From JANNOG01 sp050329415 (GTDB lineage: Bacteria > Actinomycetota > Actinomycetes > Actinomycetales > JBBAYJ01), in assembly GCA_050329415.1 (NCBI GenBank), contig JBHJOS010000144.1:1-21123 (forward strand): 21,123 nucleotides of DNA. The letters run 5' to 3'. Below, piece by piece: positions 10,136 to 16,759 of the stretch (position 1 is its first letter; every line of letters starts with the position of its first letter). The notes beneath the pieces are model-generated. The model did not search any database. It saw only the letters and a list, made by a program, of their open reading frames with translations, and was not told the DNA's origin. The translations under genes were made by a program, and so were the position numbers.

Positions 10136-10164
10136 GTGTCACACCGTGGGTTTGCGTGTGACAC
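10136..10164. promoter_or_regulatory. Candidate operator of the first vapBC module
   Basis: GTGTCACAC (10136-10144) and GTGTGACAC (10156-10164) are a perfect nine-base inverted repeat with an 11-base spacer. Their centres are 20 bases apart, about two turns of the helix. The repeat lies immediately upstream of the preferred antitoxin start. Type II antitoxins usually bind such paired sites to repress their own operon. Confidence 0.6.
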
Positions 10165-10190
10165 CTCCGAGTCCACGAGACCGTCCACGG

Positions 10191-10592
10191 TCAGACCTGC
10201 CCCTCGACAGCCACGGCGACGTCCGTGCGACCGAAGTCCTCGCCCTTGAACAGCAGCGGTTCCCCGCTGACGGCGGACAACGCATAGGAGAAGCAGTCGC
10301 CGTAGTTCAGCCCGGCCGGGTGGCGACCCTTCCCGTACCGGCGGTGGGCGCGCCGAGCCGCCGCCAGCTGGGCGACGTCGACCGCGACGAGCCCGACGTC
10401 GGCACGGTGCAGCCAGAGGTCCAGCTCGCGGCCACCCGGTTCGCCGAAGCGGGTCTCGACCACGATCGCAGCCTCCAGCGCCGTCGCCGTCGACATGAGA
10501 CGCACCGGATCCGACTCGACCATCGCCTCGAACCGCTCGGCCTCGGGCTCGCCCGACAGCATGGCCATGAGCGCGGAGGTGTCGATGACCAT
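10191..10592 (-). CDS. vapC: PIN-domain ribonuclease toxin, second VapC
   Basis: A 133-residue PIN-domain toxin in the group of actinobacterial VapC proteins with the GKGRHPAGLNYGDCFSYALS block. The catalytic acids are in place: Asp4 (MVIDTSALMA), Glu40 (ATALEAAIV), Asp99 (NYGDCF) and Asp119 (LLFKGEDF). It begins one base after the stop of its antitoxin (TGAGATG), and its own stop is followed two bases later by a GTG that could start the next antitoxin, so the two modules may be partly co-transcribed. The ATG at 10592 is chosen because the PIN fold starts exactly there; a longer open frame upstream is out-of-frame shadow of vapB. It looks functional. Confidence 0.92.
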   Translation of the reverse strand: MVIDTSALMAMLSGEPEAERFEAMVESDPVRLMSTATALEAAIVVETRFGEPGGRELDLWLHRADVGLVAVDVAQLAAARRAHRRYGKGRHPAGLNYGDCFSYALSAVSGEPLLFKGEDFGRTDVAVAVEGQV

Positions 10593-10593
10593 C

Positions 10594-10848
10594 TCAGGCC
10601 GGCAGCCCGTGCTCGTCGTACCCCAGGATCTGCTCGGCGCTGCGGGTGTCCCGAACCGGCAGGGCCGAGCACCGGAGGCGGATTTCGGCCAGGTCCTCCC
10701 GCAGCGACGTCGACCTGACCTTGCCCTGCTCGCGCGCCAGGCGCTCACGGAGAGCCACCACGACCGCCTGCGTCAGGGTCTCGCCGGTATGCGCGGCCAG
10801 CGCCCGGGCGAGCCGGTCGGCCTCCGGGTCCTTGATGCTCAGCGCCAT
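10594..10848 (-). CDS. vapB: VapB antitoxin (Rv0623/PSK-type transcription factor family)
   Basis: An 84-residue antitoxin with a ribbon-helix-helix N-terminus (MALSIKDPEADRLARALAAHTGETLTQAVVVALRERL) of the Rv0623-like family and a C-terminal toxin-binding tail ending QILGYDEHGLPA. It pairs with the PIN toxin one base downstream. The ATG at 10848 fits the family start exactly. A TACCAT -10 box ends six bases before it and there is no ribosome-binding site, so the mRNA is probably leaderless. An inverted repeat at 10871-10887 is a likely autoregulatory site. Low similarity to the neighbouring antitoxin shows the two modules are not a simple duplication. Confidence 0.92.
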   Translation of the reverse strand: MALSIKDPEADRLARALAAHTGETLTQAVVVALRERLAREQGKVRSTSLREDLAEIRLRCSALPVRDTRSAEQILGYDEHGLPA

Positions 10849-10854
10849 GGACGG

Positions 10855-10860
10855 ATGGTA
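10855..10860 (-). promoter_or_regulatory. Candidate -10 box for a leaderless vapB transcript
   Basis: TACCAT on the minus strand fits TANNNT and ends six bases before the vapB ATG, so transcription would begin at or next to the start codon. The -35 region is not clear. Confidence 0.45.
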
Positions 10861-10870
10861 GACGTCGAGG

Positions 10871-10887
10871 GTGCTTCTAGACAGCAC
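10871..10887. promoter_or_regulatory. Candidate operator of the second vapBC module
   Basis: GTGCT (10871-10875) and AGCAC (10883-10887) form an inverted repeat around TCTAGAC, which itself contains the palindrome TCTAGA. It lies just upstream of the predicted -10 box of vapB, where bound antitoxin would block the promoter. The arms are short, so this is tentative. Confidence 0.45.
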
Positions 10888-10978
10888 GTGGGGTTCTCTG
10901 GTCCGCGTGGTGGAGGTCGGCACTGCTCGACCCTCCCACTGACCCGGGTGCCACCCGATCTCGCGACGACCCGCCTGT

Positions 10979-11012
10979 GGACAACCGCGGCGGCTGGACA
11001 ACCGCGGCGGCT
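10979..11012. repeat. Perfect 17-bp tandem duplication next to the transglutaminase stop
   Basis: GGACAACCGCGGCGGCT is present twice back to back (10979-10995 and 10996-11012), ending two bases before the stop codon of the transglutaminase gene. It is a non-coding tandem duplication, probably slippage. The rest of the 166-base gap between vapB and the transglutaminase gene holds only the vapB control region. Confidence 0.9.
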
Positions 11013-11014
11013 CG

Positions 11015-11899
11015 TCACCGCAGCCGGGTCACCTCGACGGTCACCGTCATCGCCGACGACGCCGGACCCGAGTACACCCCCCGCAGCGGCGGCACGTCGC
11101 CGTAGTCCCGCCCCCGCGCGACGACGACGTGGTCGTACCCGGCGAGGGCGTCGTTCGTCGGGTCGTAGGCCACCCAGTCCCCCACCCACCACTCCACCCA
11201 GGCGTGACTCTCGCCGTGCACCGCCTCCCCCACCGGCGCGTCCGGGCGCGGGTGCAGACACCCCGAGACGTACCGGGCCGGCACCCCGACCGAGCGCAAC
11301 GCCCCCACGACGACGTGGGCGATGTCCTGGCACACCTCGGCGCCCTCGACCCACGCCTCGGCGGCCGTGGTGTGGACCTGGGTCGACCCCGGCAGGTACG
11401 TCATCCGCCCGTGCACCCACGACGACACCGCCCGCGCCGTCGCGTCCGGCGACAGCTCCGCAGCCCGGTCGCGTGCGAAGGCCGCCACCTCTGCGGCGGG
11501 CAGCGTCGCCGCCCGGTCCGTCAGCCACTCGACATCGCGGTCCCGCCACCGCAGTGCCCGCAGCGCGTCCCAGCCGACCGGCTCCGGCGGCGGGGTGTGG
11601 AACGGGTCGACCTCGACCAGGCTGGTGGCGACGATCTCGAGCCGGTCGTGCGGCACCTGGGTGTCGAACGACACGACGTGGGCGCCGAAGTAATCGGAGT
11701 ACCGGTACGCCGCCCCGCGCGGCGTCACCTCGACCCGGGCCTCCAGCGCCAGCTGACCGGGCATGGTGAGCGGGGTCATCCGCACCTCGTTGTAGCTGGC
11801 GTCCACGAGGCCGGGGTACTCGACGACGGTCCGGTGCACGATCCGCAGCCGGGCGTGCGGCCGAACGGTCGGCGCCCGGCCACGGGAGTCGGCGCTCAC
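11015..11899 (-). CDS. Transglutaminase-like cysteine peptidase family protein
   Basis: A 294-residue cytoplasmic protein with an N-terminal transglutaminase-associated beta domain (about 15-100, beginning LRIVHRTVVEYPGLVDASYNEVRMTP) and a transglutaminase/protease core. The catalytic triad is intact: Cys190 (EVCQDIAHV), His232 (GESHAWVEWW) and Asp246 (AYDPTND). These proteins usually occur in an operon with a circularly permuted ATP-grasp protein and an alpha-E protein, and are thought to act in peptide ligation or modification; the substrate is unknown. The GTG at 11899 overlaps the alpha-E stop by four bases (GTGA). An alternative GTG at 11914 would add five residues. Here the upstream partners are fused and broken, so whether this gene still has a job is doubtful. 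Confidence 0.85.
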   Translation of the reverse strand: MSADSRGRAPTVRPHARLRIVHRTVVEYPGLVDASYNEVRMTPLTMPGQLALEARVEVTPRGAAYRYSDYFGAHVVSFDTQVPHDRLEIVATSLVEVDPFHTPPPEPVGWDALRALRWRDRDVEWLTDRAATLPAAEVAAFARDRAAELSPDATARAVSSWVHGRMTYLPGSTQVHTTAAEAWVEGAEVCQDIAHVVVGALRSVGVPARYVSGCLHPRPDAPVGEAVHGESHAWVEWWVGDWVAYDPTNDALAGYDHVVVARGRDYGDVPPLRGVYSGPASSAMTVTVEVTRLR

Positions 11900-12370
11900 G
11901 CCTCGGCCGTCCACGACACCGTGGCGACCGCCGGGAAGTACCGGGCGCTCACCGCCTGCGAGACCTCGGAGCAGGCCTGCTGCACCCGGCTCATCTCGCC
12001 GGCGAGGCCGGCGAGCAGTTCAGCGGGGCTGCGGAACTCCATCTGGCTGCGGGTGCGGGCGAGGACCCGCAGCGCCTCGTCCCCGTACCCGGCCCGGCGC
12101 TGGTCCGGCGACAGCTCGGCCAGGCAGCCCTCGGCCGTCGACAGCGCGAACACGACCGAGCGCGGGAACAGCCGGTCGAGCAGGAGGAACTCGGCCGCCT
12201 GGGCGTCGCTGCGGGCGCCGGACCGCCCCCCGGAGTAGGTGCGCAGGAACGCCTCGTACGCGCCGCACGAACGCAGCATCGTCTGCCACGTCGGCCCGGC
12301 CGCCAGGGCCGTGGTCGACAGCAGCCGGGCCGTCATGTCCGCCCGTTCCAGACTGCGGCCCAGCCGTGCG
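11896..12370 (-). pseudogene. Alpha-E domain protein, 5'-truncated remnant
   Basis: From about 12370 the frame reads ARLGRSLERADMTARLLSTT and continues through the helical alpha-E (DUF403) domain to a normal C-terminus at 11896 (SEVSQAVSARYFPAVATVSWTAEA region). The usual start of the family, about 10 to 20 residues before RLGR.LERADMTAR, is missing. Instead, sequence upstream of about 12370 encodes, in a different frame, the beginning of a circularly permuted ATP-grasp protein. The alpha-E frame happens to stay open up to a GTG at 12456, but those 28 or so residues are shadow sequence. A deletion that removed the rest of the ATP-grasp gene and the start of this one explains the arrangement. 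The downstream overlap with the transglutaminase gene is preserved. Confidence 0.75.
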
Positions 12371-12757
12371 AGGCACCACCCCGTCCCGGACGGCAGCCAT
12401 CGCGCCGTAGGCGTCGTCGAGGAATCGCTCCAGTGCGTGCACCCGTTGGGCCACACCGGCCTCGACGACTCGCCACTCCTCGCCCGGGATCACTCGGGGG
12501 ACGATGTCGAGCGGGAACGGCCGTTCCTCCCCGCCGAGATCGAAGGTGACCCCGCGGTCGAGGAAGGTGCTGGCCAGAGGGTCGGCCCGGGCGCGCAGGC
12601 CGTCGGGGCCGAGACCGGCGATCGCCGCGTGCACCCCGCGGTAGGACTCGCGGACACCGCCGTCGGGATCCACCATCTCGTCCCAAGCGGGCGTCGCGGT
12701 CGGCCTCGCCCGGTAGCCGGCGAGAAGTCCGGCGCGTGCGCCCACCGGGTCCGTCAC
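12371..12757 (-). pseudogene. Circularly permuted ATP-grasp protein, N-terminal remnant
   Basis: The frame starting at GTG 12757 encodes about 129 residues that match the start of circularly permuted ATP-grasp proteins (DUF404/DUF407). These include WDEMVDPDGGVRESYRGVHAA, a hydrophilic helix, the block RGVTFDLGGEERPFPLDIVPR, then VIPGEEWRVVEAGVAQRVHALERFLDDAYG and DGVVPR. At DGVVPR the homology stops abruptly; a full protein has several hundred more residues carrying the ATP-binding site. Beyond the break the DNA encodes an alpha-E domain in another frame. The open frame continues to 12020 only as shadow. The gene cannot make a working enzyme. Loss of both partner proteins argues that the three-gene system is decaying here. 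Confidence 0.78.
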
Positions 12758-12762
12758 GCGGG

Positions 12763-12768
12763 TATCAT
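12763..12768 (+). promoter_or_regulatory. Candidate -10 box of the rpsT promoter
   Basis: TATCAT on the plus strand is a good -10 hexamer and stands out in this GC-rich gap between the divergent ATP-grasp remnant and rpsT. It would give an untranslated leader of about 85 bases. No clear -35 hexamer is seen. Confidence 0.45.
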
Positions 12769-12859
12769 GGCGGGTCGGCCGTCGCGGCCACCGGTCAGGA
12801 CGACGCCCGACCCCCGACCGTCACACGGACTTCACACGAGAGAGCTGGGGCATCGACGC

Positions 12860-13120
12860 GTGGCGAACATCAAGTCGCAGATCAAGCGGAACCGCCAGAA
12901 CGAGAAGGCGCGCCTGCGGAACAAGGCCGTCAAGTCCGAACTGCGGACGCTGGTGCGGCGCTTCCGCGAAGCCGCGCAGGCCGGCGAGCCCGACCAGGCC
13001 CGCGACGCCCTGCAGACGGCCGGGCGCAAGTTGGACAAGGCGGTCTCCAAGGGCGTCATCCACAAGAACCAGGCCGCGAACCGCAAGGCGGCCATGGCCT
13101 CGCGCCTCAACCAGCTCTGA
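12860..13120 (+). CDS. rpsT: 30S ribosomal protein S20
   Basis: S20 is a primary-binding protein that stabilises the 5' domain of 16S rRNA. The 86-residue basic protein begins ANIKSQIKRNRQNEKARLRNKAVKSELR after the GTG start and ends HKNQAANRKAAMASRLNQL, both diagnostic of the family. It is one of the few plus-strand genes here and converges on holA with only 19 bases between the stops, a conserved actinobacterial arrangement. A palindrome CGGCGGCCGCCG in that gap (13126-13137) could help separate the two transcripts but is weak. Confidence 0.97.
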   Translation: MANIKSQIKRNRQNEKARLRNKAVKSELRTLVRRFREAAQAGEPDQARDALQTAGRKLDKAVSKGVIHKNQAANRKAAMASRLNQL

Positions 13121-13139
13121 GGCGTCGGCGGCCGCCGCG

Positions 13140-14186
13140 TCAGGAGCGCCGGGCGGCGACGACGGCCAGCGCCGCCCGTTCCAGCGCGTAGCCGGCGGGG
13201 AAGGCCCCGGTCTCGCCCTTGACCGCCGCATCGGCGTCGGCGAGCGCCACGAGCGCCGTAGCCAGGCCGGTAGGTGTCCAGCGGCGCAGGTCCCTCTGGG
13301 CTCGCTCGACCTGCCAGGGCGGAAGCCCGAGGTCCCGTGCCACGGTCGCCGCCGGACCGCGACCCGCGGCAGCGACCCGCGCCATGGTGCGCAGCTTGGA
13401 ACCGAGTGCCCCGATGACGAGCACGGGCTCGACGCGCTGGAGCTGGGCGTGGCGCAGGAGCGCAAGCCCGTCCGCCGCGTCCCCGGCGACGAGGGCATCG
13501 GCGACGTCGAAGCCCCGCGCCTCGCGTCGGCCGGCGACGAGGACGCGCACGTCCGCGGCCGTCACTTGGCGCTCCTCGACCGTGTCGCACAGCTGCCGGG
13601 TCACGGCGAGCAGCTCGGCGGTGTCCTGCCCCAGAGCCGCGACGAGCACGGCGACCGCATCCTCGTCGACCGCCACCTCGAGGCTGCGGGCGTGGGCCTG
13701 GACGGCGTCGGACCGTGCCCGCTCGGTGCTCGGCGGCGTGCAGTCGACCGTCACGGCCCCCGGGAGCGCGGTGAGTGCCGTGAGCACCGCTCTCCCCCCC
13801 ACCCCGCCGGCGTGCCGCGCAACCAGTGTGAGGTCGGGGTCGGCGTAGCGGTCCCATGACGCCGCCATGGCGAGCAGGTCGGCGGCGAGCGCGCCCGCCG
13901 CCGCCTCCAGTCCGCCGGCGACCACGAACCGGGTGCCACCGAACAACGACGGGGCGACCGCCTCCAGCAGGTCCCCGGGGGCGGCGCCGGCGCTGTCGAC
14001 GCGGTGCGGCTCCAGCGCCGGGTCCCGGTCGGCCAGAGCTTTCCGGATGCGGCGCAGCGCCACGTCGGCCAGTGCGTCGTCCTTGCCGGACAGGATGACG
14101 ACGGGGGCAGGGGCGACCAGGAAGGGCGAGACCCCGGCGGGGGCGGAGGAGCCTCGGCGGGACGACGACCGGCGGGCAGGCGGCAC
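13140..14186 (-). CDS. holA: DNA polymerase III subunit delta
   Basis: HolA is the clamp-loader subunit that opens the sliding clamp. The 348-residue protein matches the family: after a 24-residue low-complexity start, VVILSGKDDALADVALRRIRKAL, then LLEAVAPSLFGGTRFVVAGGLEAA, the AAA+-like fold, and a C-terminal helical domain (DALVAGDAADGLALLRHAQLQRVEPVLVIGALGSKLR... and the closing KGETGAFPAGYALERAALAVVAA). The GTG at 14186 is used because it is the first start in frame; the ribosome-binding site is weak, and a start up to about 25 residues further in is possible. The open frame of the upstream comEC runs 436 bases into this gene in another frame. Order comEC - holA - rpsT is the standard one in actinobacteria. 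Confidence 0.93.
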   Translation of the reverse strand: MPPARRSSSRRGSSAPAGVSPFLVAPAPVVILSGKDDALADVALRRIRKALADRDPALEPHRVDSAGAAPGDLLEAVAPSLFGGTRFVVAGGLEAAAGALAADLLAMAASWDRYADPDLTLVARHAGGVGGRAVLTALTALPGAVTVDCTPPSTERARSDAVQAHARSLEVAVDEDAVAVLVAALGQDTAELLAVTRQLCDTVEERQVTAADVRVLVAGRREARGFDVADALVAGDAADGLALLRHAQLQRVEPVLVIGALGSKLRTMARVAAAGRGPAATVARDLGLPPWQVERAQRDLRRWTPTGLATALVALADADAAVKGETGAFPAGYALERAALAVVAARRS

Positions 14187-16759
14187 CCGGGCAGCCTGCC
14201 ACTACCCCGGGCTCCGGGCCGGCGCCGGGTGGTGACACGCAAGGTCCTCACCGTCGCCTCCTCCCGTCCGGTCGGGCCGACCGGGCGGGAGGTGCCGGTC
14301 GGGCCGGACGGCTCCGGACTGACGGCCACGCCACCTGTTCCGGCCGTGACAGCGACATGGGCCCCCGTCGCCGCGACGGTGGTCAGGGTCTGCGCGGCGG
14401 GGTGGCCGTAGTCGTTGTCGCGACCCGCACTGGCCACGGCCACGGTCGGTCCGATCCGCCCGTACAGCCCCGGGACCTGGGTGCGCGACCCGTGGTGGGC
14501 GATGGTGGTGACGTCGGCCGCCAGCAGCCGGGGATCGAGCGCCGCGAGCCGGACCTGGGCCGCGGTCTCGACGTCGCCGAGGGCGATCAGGGACAGCGCC
14601 GGGCCGTCGACCCGGATGACGAGTCCCGCGTCGTTGACGGCCGTGCCGTCCCCGGCGGCCGCGCCCGCGGGGTCGAGCACGCGCTCGGGCCAGAGCGCGG
14701 TCAACCGCAGCCCCCCCACCTCCACCTCGTCGCCCGGCGCCACCCGGGTCGCCGGCACGCTCGCCGCGCGCACCGCGTCGAGTGTGCGGGTGGCGCCGGG
14801 CGCCAGGTCGGGGCCGTGCCACAGCCGACCCGCACCCTCATCGGCGAGCACTGCGGCGAGGCCACCGACGTGGTCGGCGTGGAAGTGGGTGAGCACGAGC
14901 AGCGGCACCTGCCGCACGCCGGCGTCGGACAGGCACCGTGCCATCGACTCGGGCTCCGGGCCGGTGTCGATCACCACCGCGGCCCGGGGTCCGGCCCGCA
15001 CCAGGAGGGCCTCCCCCTGGCCGACGTCGCACACGACGACGGCCCAGTCGCCGGGCACCCAGGTGGTGCCGGTCCGGACCGGCACCACCTGCAGGGCGAT
15101 CACGAGCACCGGCGCGCAGACCGCCGCCGCGATACTGAGGGCCCGCCCACGGAACGCCGGTCGGGTCCGCCGGTCGGGCTCGTCCTCCTGTGCCTGGCGC
15201 CCGCTCGCGAGACCGGTGACGACTGCGACCATCGCGATCACCCCGGCGGCTGCGAGCAGTGCCCCCAGAGGACCCGTCGGCCACGGGATCCGGGAACCGG
15301 GCGCGCCCGCTGCGACCCCGGCGACGGCCGAGATCCACGCCGCCCCGACCGCCGCCGGGGCGGCGAGCGCCGTTCCCGCCGGAAGCCACAGCGCCGACGC
15401 CGCGCCGGACGCTGTCGCCAGCACCATCGTGGGGGCCACGACCGGGCCGACCGCCAGATTGGCGAGCACCGCGTAGGGGGTGAGGACCGGGTCGAGGAGG
15501 ACGAGCACCGGGGTGACCGTTGCCTGGGCCGCCGCGGTGACGGCGAGCGGGTCTGCGACCGGACGGGGCACCCACCGCCGCAGGCGGAGCGCCAGCGGCC
15601 GCCCCAGGACGACGATGCCCGCTGTCGCGGACACACTCAGCGCGAAGCCGAAGGAGCGCGACAGCCAGGGGTCGGCGGCGAGCAGCACGAGGACCGCCAC
15701 GCAGATCGCCGGCGGCGCCCGACCCGGCCGGCCGACGAGCAGGCCGAGCAGTCCGACACCGCCCATGACCGCGGCGCGCAGCACACTCGGTTCGGGGCGA
15801 GCGGTGACGACGAGCGCGACGAGAGCGGCGGCGCCGGCCAGCACCTGCCAGCGCCGGCGCGCCCCGGCCCACGCCAGCAGCGCGACCAGCCCCCCGCACA
15901 CGACGGTGACGTTCGCCCCCGAGACCGCGGACAGGTGAGCCAACCCGGCGTCCCGCATGCGGTCGGCGAGTTCGTCGCTCACCCCGCGGGTGTCGCCGAG
16001 GGCAAGGCTGGGCAGCAGCCCCGGTGCCGGTCCCGGCAGCGGCGCGGCGGCCTCGCGGGTGCGGGTCCGGACGTGCTCCGCCACCCGCCAGGGCCACGCC
16101 GGGTCGGCGAGAGGTCGCGGCGTGGACCGAGGTCGCAGCACCGCGGCGTGACGGTCGGAGGGGTCGCGTGTGGTCGCCAGCACCCCCGTCGCGACGTACC
16201 GGCCGTCCCAGCGCACCGTCGCCCACTGCGGTCCCGCGACGACGAGGACGGGTGTCTCGACGGCGATGCGGGTACCCCGCACGGTCACGGACTCCGCCAC
16301 GGCCGGGACGACGACCCCGCCACGGTCCCCGGCGTCCCGCGGATCTCCTGTGATGACGAGCTCGACGGCCACCGCGGCGCCGGCCGCCGCCAGCCGGGCG
16401 ACCTCGCCCTCGCGGATGTGGACCAGGCGCGGCGCCAGGGCGAGGCACACGGACGCAACAGCCAGGCCGGTGACGACGACGGAGGTGACGACGACGGAGG
16501 CGACGCCGGTGCCGAGTCGACCGGTCCACCCCGCGCGACTCCCGCCGGCGACGCACCCGAGAGCTGCGGCCAGGCCGAGCACGAAGGCGGGGCCGCCGAC
16601 CGCGGTCACGGCGTCCGCGTCAGCGCCCACTGCCCACCACGTGACGGTCCAGACCGCGGCGGTCGGGATCGCCAGCCGCCACTGGGCAGCGGCGGCCGCC
16701 GCGTGGGCGGCCCGCTCGGCGGCGACCGCGCCCGCCGGGTCAGACGGTCGCCGAGTCAC
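13751..16759 (-). CDS. comEC: ComEC/Rec2 family DNA-uptake channel protein
   Basis: ComEC forms the inner-membrane channel for single-stranded DNA in natural transformation. The protein has N-terminal membrane segments (about 28-110), an extracytoplasmic OB-like region, the ComEC core (LLPSLALGDTRGVSDEL, then LSAVSGANVTVVCG) with many membrane segments to about 560, and a C-terminal metallo-beta-lactamase-like nuclease domain with VVVCDVGQGEALLV and THFHADHVGG. Recognisable homology ends near residue 840 (minus position about 14240). The remaining 160 or so residues are Pro/Arg-rich and overlap holA by 436 bases in another frame, so the real C-terminus is probably near 14200 and the stop may have been lost by an indel. 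The GTG start overlaps comEA by 20 bases. Confidence 0.85.
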   Translation of the reverse strand: MTRRPSDPAGAVAAERAAHAAAAAAQWRLAIPTAAVWTVTWWAVGADADAVTAVGGPAFVLGLAAALGCVAGGSRAGWTGRLGTGVASVVVTSVVVTGLAVASVCLALAPRLVHIREGEVARLAAAGAAVAVELVITGDPRDAGDRGGVVVPAVAESVTVRGTRIAVETPVLVVAGPQWATVRWDGRYVATGVLATTRDPSDRHAAVLRPRSTPRPLADPAWPWRVAEHVRTRTREAAAPLPGPAPGLLPSLALGDTRGVSDELADRMRDAGLAHLSAVSGANVTVVCGGLVALLAWAGARRRWQVLAGAAALVALVVTARPEPSVLRAAVMGGVGLLGLLVGRPGRAPPAICVAVLVLLAADPWLSRSFGFALSVSATAGIVVLGRPLALRLRRWVPRPVADPLAVTAAAQATVTPVLVLLDPVLTPYAVLANLAVGPVVAPTMVLATASGAASALWLPAGTALAAPAAVGAAWISAVAGVAAGAPGSRIPWPTGPLGALLAAAGVIAMVAVVTGLASGRQAQEDEPDRRTRPAFRGRALSIAAAVCAPVLVIALQVVPVRTGTTWVPGDWAVVVCDVGQGEALLVRAGPRAAVVIDTGPEPESMARCLSDAGVRQVPLLVLTHFHADHVGGLAAVLADEGAGRLWHGPDLAPGATRTLDAVRAASVPATRVAPGDEVEVGGLRLTALWPERVLDPAGAAAGDGTAVNDAGLVIRVDGPALSLIALGDVETAAQVRLAALDPRLLAADVTTIAHHGSRTQVPGLYGRIGPTVAVASAGRDNDYGHPAAQTLTTVAATGAHVAVTAGTGGVAVSPEPSGPTGTSRPVGPTGREEATVRTLRVTTRRRPGARGSGRLPGCRLPAGRRPAEAPPPPPGSRPSWSPLPPSSSCPARTTHWPTWRCAASGKLWPTGTRRWSRTASTAPAPPPGTCWRRSPRRCSVAPGSWSPADWRRRRARSPPTCSPWRRHGTATPTPTSHWLRGTPAGWGGERCSRHSPRSRGP

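Noticed and set aside
13121..13139. A bidirectional terminator between rpsT and holA
   Set aside because: The palindrome CGGCGGCCGCCG allows only about four pairs around a four-base loop and has no U-tract, so it is too weak to call.
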